From contig JAFRIW010000050.1 of assembly GCA_017432565.1 (NCBI GenBank), forward strand, positions 20,243-84,242: DNA of 64,000 nt. The letters run 5' to 3'. Origin of the DNA: Lachnospiraceae bacterium (lineage in GTDB: Bacteria > Bacillota > Clostridia > Lachnospirales > Lachnospiraceae). The notes under the pieces are model-generated. The model was not told the origin of the DNA and made no database searches. It saw only the letters and a program-made list of their open reading frames with translations. The translations under genes and the position numbers were made by a program. Shown here piece after piece: positions 1 through 8,710 of this stretch; the stretch's first letter is position 1, and every line of letters begins with the position of its first letter.

Positions 1-220
1 GCTCTTCTATCTGGCAACCCGCGGCATTGACGCCGCAGAGGCACAGAAAATGATGGTGCGCGCGCGCCTCGGCGCAGTGGCGCGCAGGATCCCGGATGAA
101 GCCGCAAGACACCGTGCCCAGGATTACATTGACCGGAAGGTCAACTGCGACACCTGTGTGCGCGCGGCGGACTGCCCGCAGGCCTGGAACGAAAAAGGAA
201 GTACAGGAGAGAAGTCATGA
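1..220 (+). CDS. sufD: SufB/SufD-family Fe-S assembly scaffold protein, C-terminal end (partial)
   Basis: The frame opening at base 2 is open from the window edge to the TGA at 218-220. It encodes about 72 residues resembling the C-terminal helical tail of SufB/SufD proteins (a TRGID...AEAQKMMVRA stretch followed by an IPDEA segment). These proteins form the SufBCD scaffold on which Fe-S clusters are built in the cytosol. The tail carries three cysteines in a C-x2-C-x5-C arrangement (NCDTC...DC), which could bind metal but is not a standard SufD feature I can vouch for. Its stop overlaps the start of sufS (ATGA), so the two are translationally coupled. Context (SufS and SufU next) supports the call. 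SufB cannot be excluded because only the tail is visible. Confidence 0.75.
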   Translation, partial: LFYLATRGIDAAEAQKMMVRARLGAVARRIPDEAARHRAQDYIDRKVNCDTCVRAADCPQAWNEKGSTGEKS

Positions 221-1425
221 CGAACGCCTATCGCGAAGATTTTCCGATACTGCTTCAGGACGACACGATTTATTTTGACAATGCGGCGACCTCCCAGCGT
301 CCCCGTCAGGTGACGGAGGCGATGCGGTATTTTGACGAGAACTGCAATGCCAACCCCATGCGCGGCCTTTACCGCTGGAGCATTGAGGCGACGGAGCGCT
401 ATGAGCAGGCGCGCGCGGACGCGGCGGAGCTGATCGGCGCGGCGGACAGCCGTGAAATCGTCTTTACCCGCAATACGACGGAGTCCATCAACCTGGCTGC
501 GTACAGCTGGGCACTCCACAATCTGAAAGAGGGCGACGAGATTGTCGTCTCCGTGATGGAGCATCACTCCAATCTGCTCCCCTGGCAGATGGCGGCGCGG
601 CAGACCGGGGCAAAACTTGTCTTTCTCGAGCCGGAGCCGGACGGGACGCTGACAGAGCAGGAGATCACGTCCAAAATCACGGAGAAAACCAGGCTTGTCG
701 CGATCGGACATGTCTCCAATGTCATGGGTGTGACCAATCCAGTGAAGCTGATTGCACAGACCGCACATAAGGCGGGCGCACTGGTTCTGGTGGACGGCGC
801 GCAGTCCACGCCGCACATGCAGGTCAACGTGCAGGAGCTCGGCGCGGATTTTTACGCGTTCTCCGGGCACAAGATGCTGGGACCGATGGGAATCGGCGTT
901 CTGTACGCAAGGAAGGAGCTGCTGGAGGAGATGCCGCCGTTCCTCTCGGGCGGTGAAATGATCGAATATGTTTCGCGCGAGAGCGCGACCTATGCGGAGA
1001 TTCCGCACAAGTTCGAGGCCGGCACGGTCAACGCGTCCGGCGCGGCAGGACTGTCAGCGGCAATCCGTTATCTGAAGAACGTCGGCTATGACACCATCCG
1101 GGAGAGGGAGGAGTGTCTGACGGCGCGTCTGATGGAAGGCCTTCGCGGACTTCCGTATATCACGATCTACGGTTCGGAGGACCCGAAGAAACACTGCGGC
1201 ATTGTGACCTTCAACATTGAAGGCTGCCATCCGCATGACGTGGCCTCTGTGCTGGACACAGAGAATGTGGCCATCCGCGCGGGACATCACTGCGCGCAGC
1301 CGCTGATGAAATTCCTCGGCGTCGGCTCGACAGCCCGCGCCAGTCTGTATTTTTACAATACGGAAGAGGAAGTGGACCGGTTTGTGGAGAAGATCGGCAA
1401 AGTGAGAGGCTGGCTTGGCTATTAA
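217..1425 (+). CDS. sufS: SufS-type cysteine desulfurase
   Basis: A class V aminotransferase-fold, PLP-dependent enzyme that takes sulfur from L-cysteine and passes it as persulfide to SufU for Fe-S cluster assembly. The 402-residue length is typical of group II (SufS/CsdA) desulfurases. The PLP-binding lysine is K219 in the SGHKM motif. The persulfide-forming cysteine is C359 in RAGHHCAQP, with the short SufS-type loop. The ATG at 217 overlaps the preceding SufD stop, and sufU follows 20 bases downstream, so this is a standard Gram-positive suf operon. No oddities seen. Confidence 0.95.
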   Translation: MTNAYREDFPILLQDDTIYFDNAATSQRPRQVTEAMRYFDENCNANPMRGLYRWSIEATERYEQARADAAELIGAADSREIVFTRNTTESINLAAYSWALHNLKEGDEIVVSVMEHHSNLLPWQMAARQTGAKLVFLEPEPDGTLTEQEITSKITEKTRLVAIGHVSNVMGVTNPVKLIAQTAHKAGALVLVDGAQSTPHMQVNVQELGADFYAFSGHKMLGPMGIGVLYARKELLEEMPPFLSGGEMIEYVSRESATYAEIPHKFEAGTVNASGAAGLSAAIRYLKNVGYDTIREREECLTARLMEGLRGLPYITIYGSEDPKKHCGIVTFNIEGCHPHDVASVLDTENVAIRAGHHCAQPLMKFLGVGSTARASLYFYNTEEEVDRFVEKIGKVRGWLGY

Positions 1426-1445
1426 GAAGGCAGGTAGGAACGGAA

Positions 1446-1880
1446 ATGGAACTGAAAACACTGTATCGCGAAATCGTCAATGAGCACAATCTGCATCCGG
1501 AGCACAAGCGCAATCTGGAAAACCCGACGATGGTGCTCGAGGGCGTCAATCCCAGCTGCGGAGATGACATCAATCTGCAGCTCGAGATCCGGGACGGCGT
1601 CATAACGGACGCGGCGTTCAACGGAAACGGATGCGCGATCTCCCAGGCGTCTGCGGATATGATGATCGACCTGATCATGGGCAAACCCCTGGAGGAAGCC
1701 ATGCGGCTTCAGAAGAGCTTTATGGGCATGATTCAGGGAACCGCGTCGGAAGAAGAGATCGAAGAACTGGAAGAAGCGGCGGCGCTGCAGGATATTTCCC
1801 ACATGCCTGCCCGTGTCAAATGCGCGGTGCTGGGCTGGCGGACCATGCGTGAGATGGTGGAGAAGCTGGAAGGCGAGTGA
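1446..1880 (+). CDS. sufU: SufU zinc-dependent sulfur-transfer protein
   Basis: An IscU-like protein of 144 residues that accepts persulfide sulfur from SufS in Gram-positive bacteria. The expected zinc/sulfur ligands are present: C38 and D40 in NPSCGDD, C63 in GNGCAIS, and C126 in RVKCAV. The insertion between the second and third cysteines that distinguishes SufU from IscU is compatible with the spacing here. It lies 20 bases after sufS. Its TGA stop overlaps the ATG of the next gene (TGATG), so the downstream regulator is probably co-translated with the Fe-S operon. Confidence 0.94.
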   Translation: MELKTLYREIVNEHNLHPEHKRNLENPTMVLEGVNPSCGDDINLQLEIRDGVITDAAFNGNGCAISQASADMMIDLIMGKPLEEAMRLQKSFMGMIQGTASEEEIEELEEAAALQDISHMPARVKCAVLGWRTMREMVEKLEGE

Positions 1881-2440
1881 TGTCGGATTCCAATATTACG
1901 AAAAACGCACTGGCCGCATCGATGAAAAAGATGATGCGGCGCAGGCCATTTGAGAAGATCAGCGTCTCGGACATCTGCATGGACTGCGGGATCAACCGGA
2001 AGAGTTTTTATTATCATTTCCGGGATAAATACGATCTCGTGAACTGGATCTTCTTTGTCGGCTTCCTGGGGGAAATGGATCTTACCCGCTATCAGAACGG
2101 CTGGGACTGGGTAAGGGATATCTGCGAATATTTTTACCGCGAGAAGGAGTTTTACCGGGCGGCTCTGAAAATCGAGGGACAGAATTCATTCCGGGATTAT
2201 CTTGTGGAGACGATTGAGCCGATTATCCGTTTTTTTGTCCGGGATATGCTGCCGTCAGATGAGGACGACGGCTTCTATCTGACCTTCCTGTGCGATGCCT
2301 TTCTGACGGCGCTGGTGCGCTGGCTCTCCGGCGGATACGACCAGGAGATGGACGCGGACGGGTTTCTCCGGCGGATCCGTCAGCTGATGGGAAGCATGTC
2401 CGAATTTGCAGATGAAACAGATCAGAGGAATTCTGAATGA
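1880..2440 (+). CDS. TetR/AcrR-family transcriptional regulator
   Basis: A 186-residue protein with an N-terminal TetR helix-turn-helix (about residues 8-50, ending in the characteristic SFYYHFRDKYDL signature) and a helical C-terminal ligand/dimer domain of the type that accompanies DhaS-like TetR proteins. I take the ATG at 1880, which overlaps the sufU stop; a GTG codon directly upstream is the only close alternative. It overlaps the next gene (peptidase) by four bases (ATGA at 2437). It probably controls its own downstream genes or the shared transcript. No operator could be assigned from sequence alone. Confidence 0.85.
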   Translation: MSDSNITKNALAASMKKMMRRRPFEKISVSDICMDCGINRKSFYYHFRDKYDLVNWIFFVGFLGEMDLTRYQNGWDWVRDICEYFYREKEFYRAALKIEGQNSFRDYLVETIEPIIRFFVRDMLPSDEDDGFYLTFLCDAFLTALVRWLSGGYDQEMDADGFLRRIRQLMGSMSEFADETDQRNSE

Positions 2441-4581
2441 GAAAAAACAAAAGCCTGACCGGAATTAAGAAGAGAAGACCTGCGGCAGTCCTGGCTGCTC
2501 TTCTTATGGCGGCTGCAGTGGTGTCCGGGAGCATTCTGCTTCCGGACATTTATGTTGCGGCGGAGAACGTTCAGACGGAAGAAAAAGAGCCGCTTTATCC
2601 CGAAAAGGAGCACACGCATCTCGACTATTCGGAGCTTGCATATGAAGGCTACGATGAAACGCAGCTGAAGGCGGCACTCTCCGAGCTGGAGGAGCTGTGC
2701 GGCGAGGATAATGCGCTGTCGGTGGACCGTGTGATCGAGCTGTATCATCAGGTCGAAAAGGAATTTGATATTCTCCAGACGCAGATGGTTCTGTGTGAGA
2801 TCCGCACCAAAATGGATGTGACGGACGAAGAAATGCAGAAGGCGCAGCTGGAGCTCTCCAATAAAGCCAGCATTCTCTCGGATGAAGCCGGACGGGTCCT
2901 GAAAATGGTCCTGGACTCTCAGTTCCGGGACGAGCTGGTCTATGAGATCGGCGAGCAGGCTGCAGCCGTGCTGGACGATTACACCCCCCTGGAACAGTGG
3001 TATCTGGATCTGACGGACCGGGAAACCGTCCTGGTGCAGAAGTATTACCAGCTGCTGGATGAGGATGACCCGGTGACCATCAACGGGGAGGAGTGGACCT
3101 TTGAGAGGTTCGATGAGGAGCCGCCGGAAGACGAGGCGGAGTCCGAGGCTGTCCGGCAGATTCTGTACCGCTCCGTGAACGACAAGGTCATGCCCATTCT
3201 GCAGGAACTGATTCAGGTCCGCAATGAGCTGGCGGTGAAGTCCGGCTATGACAACTATGCCGAGTATGCCTATGATGTCGTTTTTGGCCGGGATTACGAT
3301 AAGGACGAGGTGGAAAAGCTCTATACGGAGACGAAGAAGAAAATCGTTCCGCTCCAGAACCGCCTGTCTGTGTACGGCTACTACCGGGGCTACGAGGAAA
3401 AGCTGGATGAATATACCGCCCCGGAGCAGGAAGAACTGCTGGATCTCGTGGAGCCGCAGATTGAATCGGTGGATGAGCGGCTGCTCGAGAGCTTTGACTA
3501 TTTAAGAGAACACCACGATTATGATATCGAAAAAAGGCCGGGAAAGGCGGCCAGCGGATTCACGGTTCCGCTGGCCCAGTACGGCACCGCTTTTATCTTC
3601 ATCAATCCCACCGGCACCATCGAAGATATCCATACGCTGATCCATGAGTTCGGTCATTACAATGTCGCTTTCCACAGCCTGGAACCGGCGATTGTGACGA
3701 TGTCAAATGTAGACGTGGCGGAAATCCAGTCCCAGGCGCTGGAGCTTCTGACGGCGGAGAAAGCGGAAGAGCTGCTCGGTGACTGCGGAAAGGCCTACCG
3801 GGCGGACCGTGTGACCTCCATGCTTTCAAATGCGATTGAAGGCTGCTATTTTGACGAGTTTCAGTGGAAGCTGTATGAAAACCCGGAAATGACGCCGGAG
3901 GAGATCAACCGGCTGGCACTTCAGATCGGACAGGAATACGGCTTCTATTTTCCGAAGGGCGCCGAGGGATATTATGCCTGGGTCCTGGTTCAGCACACCT
4001 TCGAACAGCCCATGTATTATATCAGCTACACAGTATCGGCACTTTCCGCCCTGGACATCGCCGCGCGCGCCGAAACGGACCGGGAGAGCGCGGTCGATCT
4101 GTATATGCATCTGACGGCCATAGATCCCAATCTGCCCTATCGGGAGGCGGTTTCTCAGCTGGGGCTGACGAATATTTTTGAGGACGGCGGGATAGCCGCC
4201 ATCTGCGCGCCGCTGACCGACATGCTCGGCTACGGGAGCACAAATCAGGAAGAGAACGGGCCGGAGCGGCTGAGTCCCATCGCACAGAGACTCCTGGAAA
4301 AGCGTGTCCTGTACGGTATTGTCGCGTGTACAGCCCTTCTGCTGATCATCGGAATCAGCCTGAATGTCGTCAGACGCAGGAGGCTGCTGGCGGCGCGGGC
4401 GGAAGCGGCGCGGCTCGCAGAGGAACAGGCGCAGGCTGCCCTTGCGGCGGCAGAGGCGGCTCAGGCGGCAGAGGCCGCACAGACCGCAGAAGCGGGGCAG
4501 GACACAGCGGTGCAGATGCCGATGGCGGCGCAGGGCGCAGAGTCCGGGGAACAGGAGGAAGAACATGAGACATTTCAGTAA
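2437..4581 (+). CDS. Membrane-anchored M3-like zinc metallopeptidase
   Basis: 714 residues. An N-terminal hydrophobic signal (about residues 14-40, ending near VAAEN) targets export. The body resembles oligoendopeptidase F/M3 gluzincins, with the zinc motif HEFGH (H403, E404, H407) and a downstream acidic helix (VAEIQSQALE) that can supply the third ligand. A second hydrophobic segment at about residues 623-645 is followed by an Arg-rich stop-transfer sequence and an Ala/Glu-rich, probably helical cytoplasmic tail. The catalytic domain should therefore face the outside while anchored at its C-terminus. Standard M3 oligopeptidases are cytosolic, so this topology is unusual. The start overlaps the TetR gene and the end overlaps the GH20 gene by 17 bases, implying a coupled unit. 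Confidence 0.8.
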   Translation: MRKNKSLTGIKKRRPAAVLAALLMAAAVVSGSILLPDIYVAAENVQTEEKEPLYPEKEHTHLDYSELAYEGYDETQLKAALSELEELCGEDNALSVDRVIELYHQVEKEFDILQTQMVLCEIRTKMDVTDEEMQKAQLELSNKASILSDEAGRVLKMVLDSQFRDELVYEIGEQAAAVLDDYTPLEQWYLDLTDRETVLVQKYYQLLDEDDPVTINGEEWTFERFDEEPPEDEAESEAVRQILYRSVNDKVMPILQELIQVRNELAVKSGYDNYAEYAYDVVFGRDYDKDEVEKLYTETKKKIVPLQNRLSVYGYYRGYEEKLDEYTAPEQEELLDLVEPQIESVDERLLESFDYLREHHDYDIEKRPGKAASGFTVPLAQYGTAFIFINPTGTIEDIHTLIHEFGHYNVAFHSLEPAIVTMSNVDVAEIQSQALELLTAEKAEELLGDCGKAYRADRVTSMLSNAIEGCYFDEFQWKLYENPEMTPEEINRLALQIGQEYGFYFPKGAEGYYAWVLVQHTFEQPMYYISYTVSALSALDIAARAETDRESAVDLYMHLTAIDPNLPYREAVSQLGLTNIFEDGGIAAICAPLTDMLGYGSTNQEENGPERLSPIAQRLLEKRVLYGIVACTALLLIIGISLNVVRRRRLLAARAEAARLAEEQAQAALAAAEAAQAAEAAQTAEAGQDTAVQMPMAAQGAESGEQEEEHETFQ

Positions 4582-6832
4582 GCCGGCCGCACTTCTTACA
4601 ATTCTGTGCGGCGCGCTTCTTCTGACCTGTACGGCCTGCGGGAAGAAGGAGACAGGGGAGCTTTCCTGTTTTCGGAATCTGGCCGCCGAAAAGGGTGTGA
4701 CGATCTCGGCAGACGGCGAGCTCTCGGAGGGCCAGTCCGCGGGAGCGGCGGCGGACGGCCGGGAGGACACGGCCTGGGTCATGAATCTTCCGGAGGACGC
4801 TGTGCCGGAGACCGCGGCGGAGCATGTTCTGACTGTGACATGGAAAAAAGAAAAAGCAGTCTCTTTCGTGCGGACGGTCTGGGGAGATCTGAACTGCTTC
4901 GGCTACCGGATTGAAGGCTCCGCGGACGGCGGAACCTATGAGACGCTCTATGAATCGAAAGAGGCGCCGTATCTGCGGGAGGACCTTGCTAAGATCGGGC
5001 CCGGGATGTACCGCTCGATCCGGCTCATCGTCCGGGGCGGAGCAAATCTGTGTGAGATCGGACTCTATGAAAAGAATCCCTTCGAGGCGCTGCTGGGAAT
5101 CGGAGAAGAAAACCCCATCGTCCCGGAGCTCCGGGAGGAAAACGGCGTGACGCGGGTCTGCCTGGAAGGCCTGCCGGAGGAAATAGAAGTGAATTTTGCG
5201 GGCTGCGATCTGGAACAGGTCGTGGACGCGCAGGGCATTGTACAGGACACGATCGCAGACATCGACGTCCGGGTCGGATTCTGCCTGAGCAGGCAGGGCT
5301 GGAGTTACGAGACACCGGCCTATACGCTGCGGATTCCGGCGGCCGCGGAAGGGACGGATACACCGGCTCCTGCAGTGGTGCCGGCGCTGAAGGAATGGCG
5401 GGGCGGCAGCGGGACCTTCACATTGAACGGCCGCGATCTGGTGATCGAGACGGATCCTGCGGGCAAAGCCTGGGATCCGGAGAGCGCCGATGTGATGCTG
5501 GAGGAACTGAAGGAGATCTGGGAGGCATCCGGCAGCAGCGTGATTTTGGCGGAGGACGCAGGTGCCGCGGATGAGAGCGCCGCGCGGCTGCAGCTTTCCC
5601 TGACCGGCGAAGAATCGCTGGGGACAGAAGGGTACCATATTCTGATTGAAGAGAATGATATTCAGGTCAGCGCGCACACGCAGCTGGGCCTGTGGTGGGC
5701 GGCGCAGACGCTGCGTCAGCTGCCGGAAAAAGGCGCGGACGGTATTCCCTGCGGCGAAATCCGGGATTATCCGACGTATCCGGTCCGTGGTTTTGAGATC
5801 GATGCGGCCAGGAAAGCCCTTCCCATGGAGACCCTTTACGAGATCGCAGAAAAAATGGCCGCTATTAAGATGAATGAGCTGACCATTCACCTGAATGACA
5901 ACGAAATTCTGGCCTACAGCGGCAGACTGGACTCTGTCGAAAACGCCCTGACAAGCTATGCGGCTTTCCGCATGGAATCATCCATTGCGGGGCCGGAAGG
6001 CACTGCGCTGCAGGCGCAGGACTTTTTCTATACTGCCGGAGAGTTTGACGAGCTGGTCCGGTTCTGTGCGCAAAGAGGCATTACGGTGATTCCGGAGCTG
6101 GACATGCCCGCGCATTCTCTTTCGATCACCAGAGCTTTTCCGGAGCTGTCCATTGCCGCGACATACGGGCGGCCGGACTCGGTGGATGAGCTGGATGTGG
6201 GGAAGGAGGAGACTTTTGAGCTGGCGGAGCGCATCTGGACAGAGCAGCTCACCGGGACCCGTGCCTTTGCGGACTGCCCCGTTCTGCACATCGGCGGGGA
6301 CGAGTATTACGGCATCGATGATTTCTACATCAATTTCATGAACCGGCTGGCCTCCGCGCTGAAAAACCCGCCCCTCTCCGACTGCAATGCCCCCGGTATT
6401 ACCAGAGAAGCCCTGGACGGAGCCAAAAGACGCGTCCGCGCCTGGGCGAGCCTGTCTGAAATCCGCGGAATGGGCCGCGTTCCGGGGAGCCTCATGGAGC
6501 TGTGCCTGTGGAGCACGCTCTGGGCGGATCCGCAGACCATGTACCGCGCGGGACACGATCTGATCAATGCGCGCAGCGATCTTCTGTATATCGTGCCGGG
6601 CACCGGGGCGGACCGCTTTGACACGGAGCGCTTTGAGCGGGAATTTGACGCCGCGGCCTATGTCATGCCCGACGGCACCGACCGGATTCTGCCCGCTTAT
6701 TCACCGCAGCTGCGCGGCGCCCAGTTCACGCTCTGGAATGACACGGCCGGGATGGAAGAAGGCGCTGATCAGGAGGAGATTCTGGAGCGCTTCGGCGAAG
6801 CACTCGTTCCTTTCTCGGGCAAAATCTGGTGA
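4565..6832 (+). CDS. GH20 beta-N-acetylhexosaminidase-like lipoprotein
   Basis: I take the ATG at 4565 (inside the end of the peptidase gene) because it gives a lipoprotein signal with candidate lipidated cysteine C25 (TAC followed by GKKE). Upstream in-frame sequence is only the low-complexity shadow of the previous gene. The product is 755 residues. It has an N-terminal beta-rich segment resembling a discoidin/F5-8C carbohydrate-binding fold (about 40-165), a GH20 N-terminal domain (about 270-400), and a GH20 catalytic barrel with the D-E pair D579-E580 in HIGGDEYYG. It would cleave terminal GlcNAc/GalNAc residues at the cell surface, for example from mucin or peptidoglycan fragments. It is the last gene of the suf-tetR-peptidase chain. 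Confidence 0.88.
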   Translation: MRHFSKPAALLTILCGALLLTCTACGKKETGELSCFRNLAAEKGVTISADGELSEGQSAGAAADGREDTAWVMNLPEDAVPETAAEHVLTVTWKKEKAVSFVRTVWGDLNCFGYRIEGSADGGTYETLYESKEAPYLREDLAKIGPGMYRSIRLIVRGGANLCEIGLYEKNPFEALLGIGEENPIVPELREENGVTRVCLEGLPEEIEVNFAGCDLEQVVDAQGIVQDTIADIDVRVGFCLSRQGWSYETPAYTLRIPAAAEGTDTPAPAVVPALKEWRGGSGTFTLNGRDLVIETDPAGKAWDPESADVMLEELKEIWEASGSSVILAEDAGAADESAARLQLSLTGEESLGTEGYHILIEENDIQVSAHTQLGLWWAAQTLRQLPEKGADGIPCGEIRDYPTYPVRGFEIDAARKALPMETLYEIAEKMAAIKMNELTIHLNDNEILAYSGRLDSVENALTSYAAFRMESSIAGPEGTALQAQDFFYTAGEFDELVRFCAQRGITVIPELDMPAHSLSITRAFPELSIAATYGRPDSVDELDVGKEETFELAERIWTEQLTGTRAFADCPVLHIGGDEYYGIDDFYINFMNRLASALKNPPLSDCNAPGITREALDGAKRRVRAWASLSEIRGMGRVPGSLMELCLWSTLWADPQTMYRAGHDLINARSDLLYIVPGTGADRFDTERFEREFDAAAYVMPDGTDRILPAYSPQLRGAQFTLWNDTAGMEEGADQEEILERFGEALVPFSGKIW

Positions 6833-6843
6833 GCACGAAAGGG

Positions 6844-6871
6844 TTGACAACATAAAAAGATTTGATAAAAT
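6844..6871 (+). promoter_or_regulatory. Promoter of the thioredoxin operon
   Basis: A perfect -35 box TTGACA (6844-6849), a 16-base spacer, and -10 TAAAAT (6866-6871) with an extended TG two bases before it. A TATAAT also occurs at 6871-6876 but its spacing to the -35 is poor. The trxB-like start follows at 6935. Confidence 0.8.
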
Positions 6872-6934
6872 ATAATTTAGAAAAACAATTATTGGCTGCG
6901 CGGAAGACACGCGATATTTTGAAAGGAATCAGAG

Positions 6935-7843
6935 ATGGAACGGTATGATATAGCAATTATCGGAACAGGGCCTGCAGGGCTGGAAGCGGCCATCACCGCG
7001 AAAATCCGCGGGAAAAAGATTCTGCTGCTGGGAAATGCGGACCTGAGCACAAAGGTTGAGAAAGCGCACGCGATTGACAATTACCTCGGTCTTCCGCATA
7101 TCGCGGGAGAAGATCTGGCTGCGGCCTATCAGAAGCATCTGGATTCAATGGGCATTGAGATCACGCAGGACCGGATCACGGCTGTCTATGCAATGGGCGA
7201 TTATTTTGCACTGCAGGGCGCCGGGACGCCGGAGAGCGGGATGACCGCGTACGAGGCGTCGGCTGTGATTCTTGCGACCGGCGTGGTGGCGGGAAAGACG
7301 CTGCCCGGCGAGGAGCAGTATCTGGGGCGCGGCGTGAGCTACTGTGCGACCTGCGATGCGGCGCTCTACCGGGGCAAGACGGCAGTGGTGATCGGATACG
7401 GCAGCAGGGAGGAGGCGGAAGCCGAGTTCCTCTCCGAGGTCGCGGACAAGGTTTATTATGTTCCCGTCTATCAGGATGAAGTGAAGCTGAATGAGCGGAT
7501 CGAAGTGGTCCGCAGGAAGCCTGTCGGCATCAGTGAGCTGAAGACGGAACAGGGCAGAAAGATGGGCGTTCTCTTCGAGGGCGAAGAAGCTCCTTCGCTT
7601 CTTGCGGACGGTGTCTTCGTACTGCGGGAGGCGGTCTCGCCGGGACAGCTGGTTCCGGGACTGGAGACGGACGGCAGCCATGTTGTGACCGACCGCTCGA
7701 TGGCCTGCAGCCTGCCCGGGTGTTTTGCCTGCGGTGATATCACCGGTACACCGTACCAGTATATCAAGTCGGCGGGAGAAGGAAATGTTGCCGCATTGTC
7801 GGCGGCCGCTTATCTGGATCTGAAGCGCAGAGAACAGGCGTGA
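6935..7843 (+). CDS. trxB: Thioredoxin reductase-like flavoprotein (possibly not NADPH-dependent)
   Basis: 302 residues with the two-domain fold of low-molecular-weight thioredoxin reductases. The FAD-binding glycine motif is GTGPAG near the N-terminus. The redox-active disulfide is C137-C140 in CATCDA, and the FAD-closing motif CGDITG lies near the C-terminus. It sits directly upstream of a thioredoxin, its natural substrate. The second nucleotide-binding region is unusual: where NADPH enzymes show GGGxSA and an HRRxxxR motif, this protein reads GYGSREEA and lacks the HRR signature. Clostridial ferredoxin-dependent or other NADPH-independent flavin thioredoxin reductases have this kind of loss, so the electron donor may not be NADPH. 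A good Shine-Dalgarno (GAAAGGA) precedes the ATG. Confidence 0.85.
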   Translation: MERYDIAIIGTGPAGLEAAITAKIRGKKILLLGNADLSTKVEKAHAIDNYLGLPHIAGEDLAAAYQKHLDSMGIEITQDRITAVYAMGDYFALQGAGTPESGMTAYEASAVILATGVVAGKTLPGEEQYLGRGVSYCATCDAALYRGKTAVVIGYGSREEAEAEFLSEVADKVYYVPVYQDEVKLNERIEVVRRKPVGISELKTEQGRKMGVLFEGEEAPSLLADGVFVLREAVSPGQLVPGLETDGSHVVTDRSMACSLPGCFACGDITGTPYQYIKSAGEGNVAALSAAAYLDLKRREQA

Positions 7844-7907
7844 CAGTGCCGGCATAATGAACAGAAAAAGGAATGTTCAGCGAGGCTGAACGGGAAAGGA
7901 GATTAAA

Positions 7908-8219
7908 ATGATTCAGACAGTAGTGAACAATGATCTTTCGGAAGCGAAGAGCGCGGCAGCAGCAGTAGTGGATTTCAACGCGACCTGGTGCGGCCCCTGC
8001 AAAATGCTGGGCCCGGTGCTGGAGAAGCTTTCCGGCGAGATGGCGGACAAGGCTTCGTTCTACGGCGTTGACGTGGATGAGAATTCGGATCTTGCGGAGG
8101 AGTTCGGCGTCATGAGCATCCCCACGCTGGTCATCTTGAAGAACGGCGAGAAGGTCGCGGAGCGCCTCGGTTTTGCACCGGAGCCGATTCTGAAGTCCTG
8201 GCTGGAGAGCAATCTGTAA
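7908..8219 (+). CDS. trxA: Thioredoxin
   Basis: A 103-residue single-domain thioredoxin with the canonical active site WCGPC (C28, C31) and the cis-proline motif MSIPTLV. It reduces protein disulfides in the cytosol and should be recharged by the reductase encoded 64 bases upstream. A strong Shine-Dalgarno (AAAGGAG) precedes the ATG. The following peroxide-type regulator gene and the upstream promoter suggest an oxidative-stress unit. Confidence 0.96.
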   Translation: MIQTVVNNDLSEAKSAAAAVVDFNATWCGPCKMLGPVLEKLSGEMADKASFYGVDVDENSDLAEEFGVMSIPTLVILKNGEKVAERLGFAPEPILKSWLESNL

Positions 8220-8245
8220 ATCGATTCTGAAAAGAGAACTGCGAG

Positions 8246-8710
8246 ATGAGCGAAGATCTGAAAAAAACATCCGCAGAGCAGACGGAATACCCACAGCTGC
8301 TTCTTGAGAATCAGCTGTGTTTTCCGTTTTATGCCTGCGCAAGAAAAATTGTCAGTTTATATACGCCTTACCTGAAACCGCTCGGCATAACTTATACACA
8401 GTACATCGTGTTTATGGTTCTGTGGGAAAAGCGGGAGGTCAGTGTCCGGGAGCTGTGCAGCAGACTGTACCTGGACAGTGGGACGCTGACGCCGCTGCTC
8501 AAGAAAATGGAAAAAGACGGCCTGGTAACCAGGCGCCGGTCCGATGAGGATGAGCGGGTGACGCTGATCCGGATTACCGATCAGGGGATGGCGCTGCGCG
8601 AAGCGGCTGCCGAAATTCCTTCTCAGGTGGGCGGGTGCCTTAAGCTGCCCGCGGAGGATGCCCTGAATCTCTATCACACCATGTATAAGCTGCTGGGAGA
8701 GTTCTCATGA
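8246..8710 (+). CDS. OhrR-type MarR-family redox regulator
   Basis: 154 residues with a winged helix-turn-helix whose recognition region reads LYLDSGTLTPLLKKME, the hallmark of the OhrR branch of MarR proteins. A single N-terminal cysteine (C25 in ENQLCF) corresponds to the peroxide-sensing cysteine of one-Cys OhrR proteins. No second C-terminal cysteine is seen. OhrR proteins repress organic-peroxide defence genes until that cysteine is oxidised. No ohr gene is in the window, so its target may be the trx genes upstream. Its stop overlaps the next start (ATGA). Confidence 0.87.
   Translation: MSEDLKKTSAEQTEYPQLLLENQLCFPFYACARKIVSLYTPYLKPLGITYTQYIVFMVLWEKREVSVRELCSRLYLDSGTLTPLLKKMEKDGLVTRRRSDEDERVTLIRITDQGMALREAAAEIPSQVGGCLKLPAEDALNLYHTMYKLLGEFS

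Noticed and set aside
124..1008. Long minus-strand open frames opposite sufS and many other genes (for example 12886-15051, 36217-38109, 55037-56731).
   Set aside because: GC-rich genes often leave the opposite frame open; these lack Shine-Dalgarno sequences and recognisable domains, and the plus-strand genes have clear catalytic motifs.
4364..4564. Upstream extension of the GH20 gene to 4364.
   Set aside because: The extra residues are an Arg/Gly-rich shadow of the Ala/Glu-rich tail of the peptidase; the lipoprotein signal starts at 4565.
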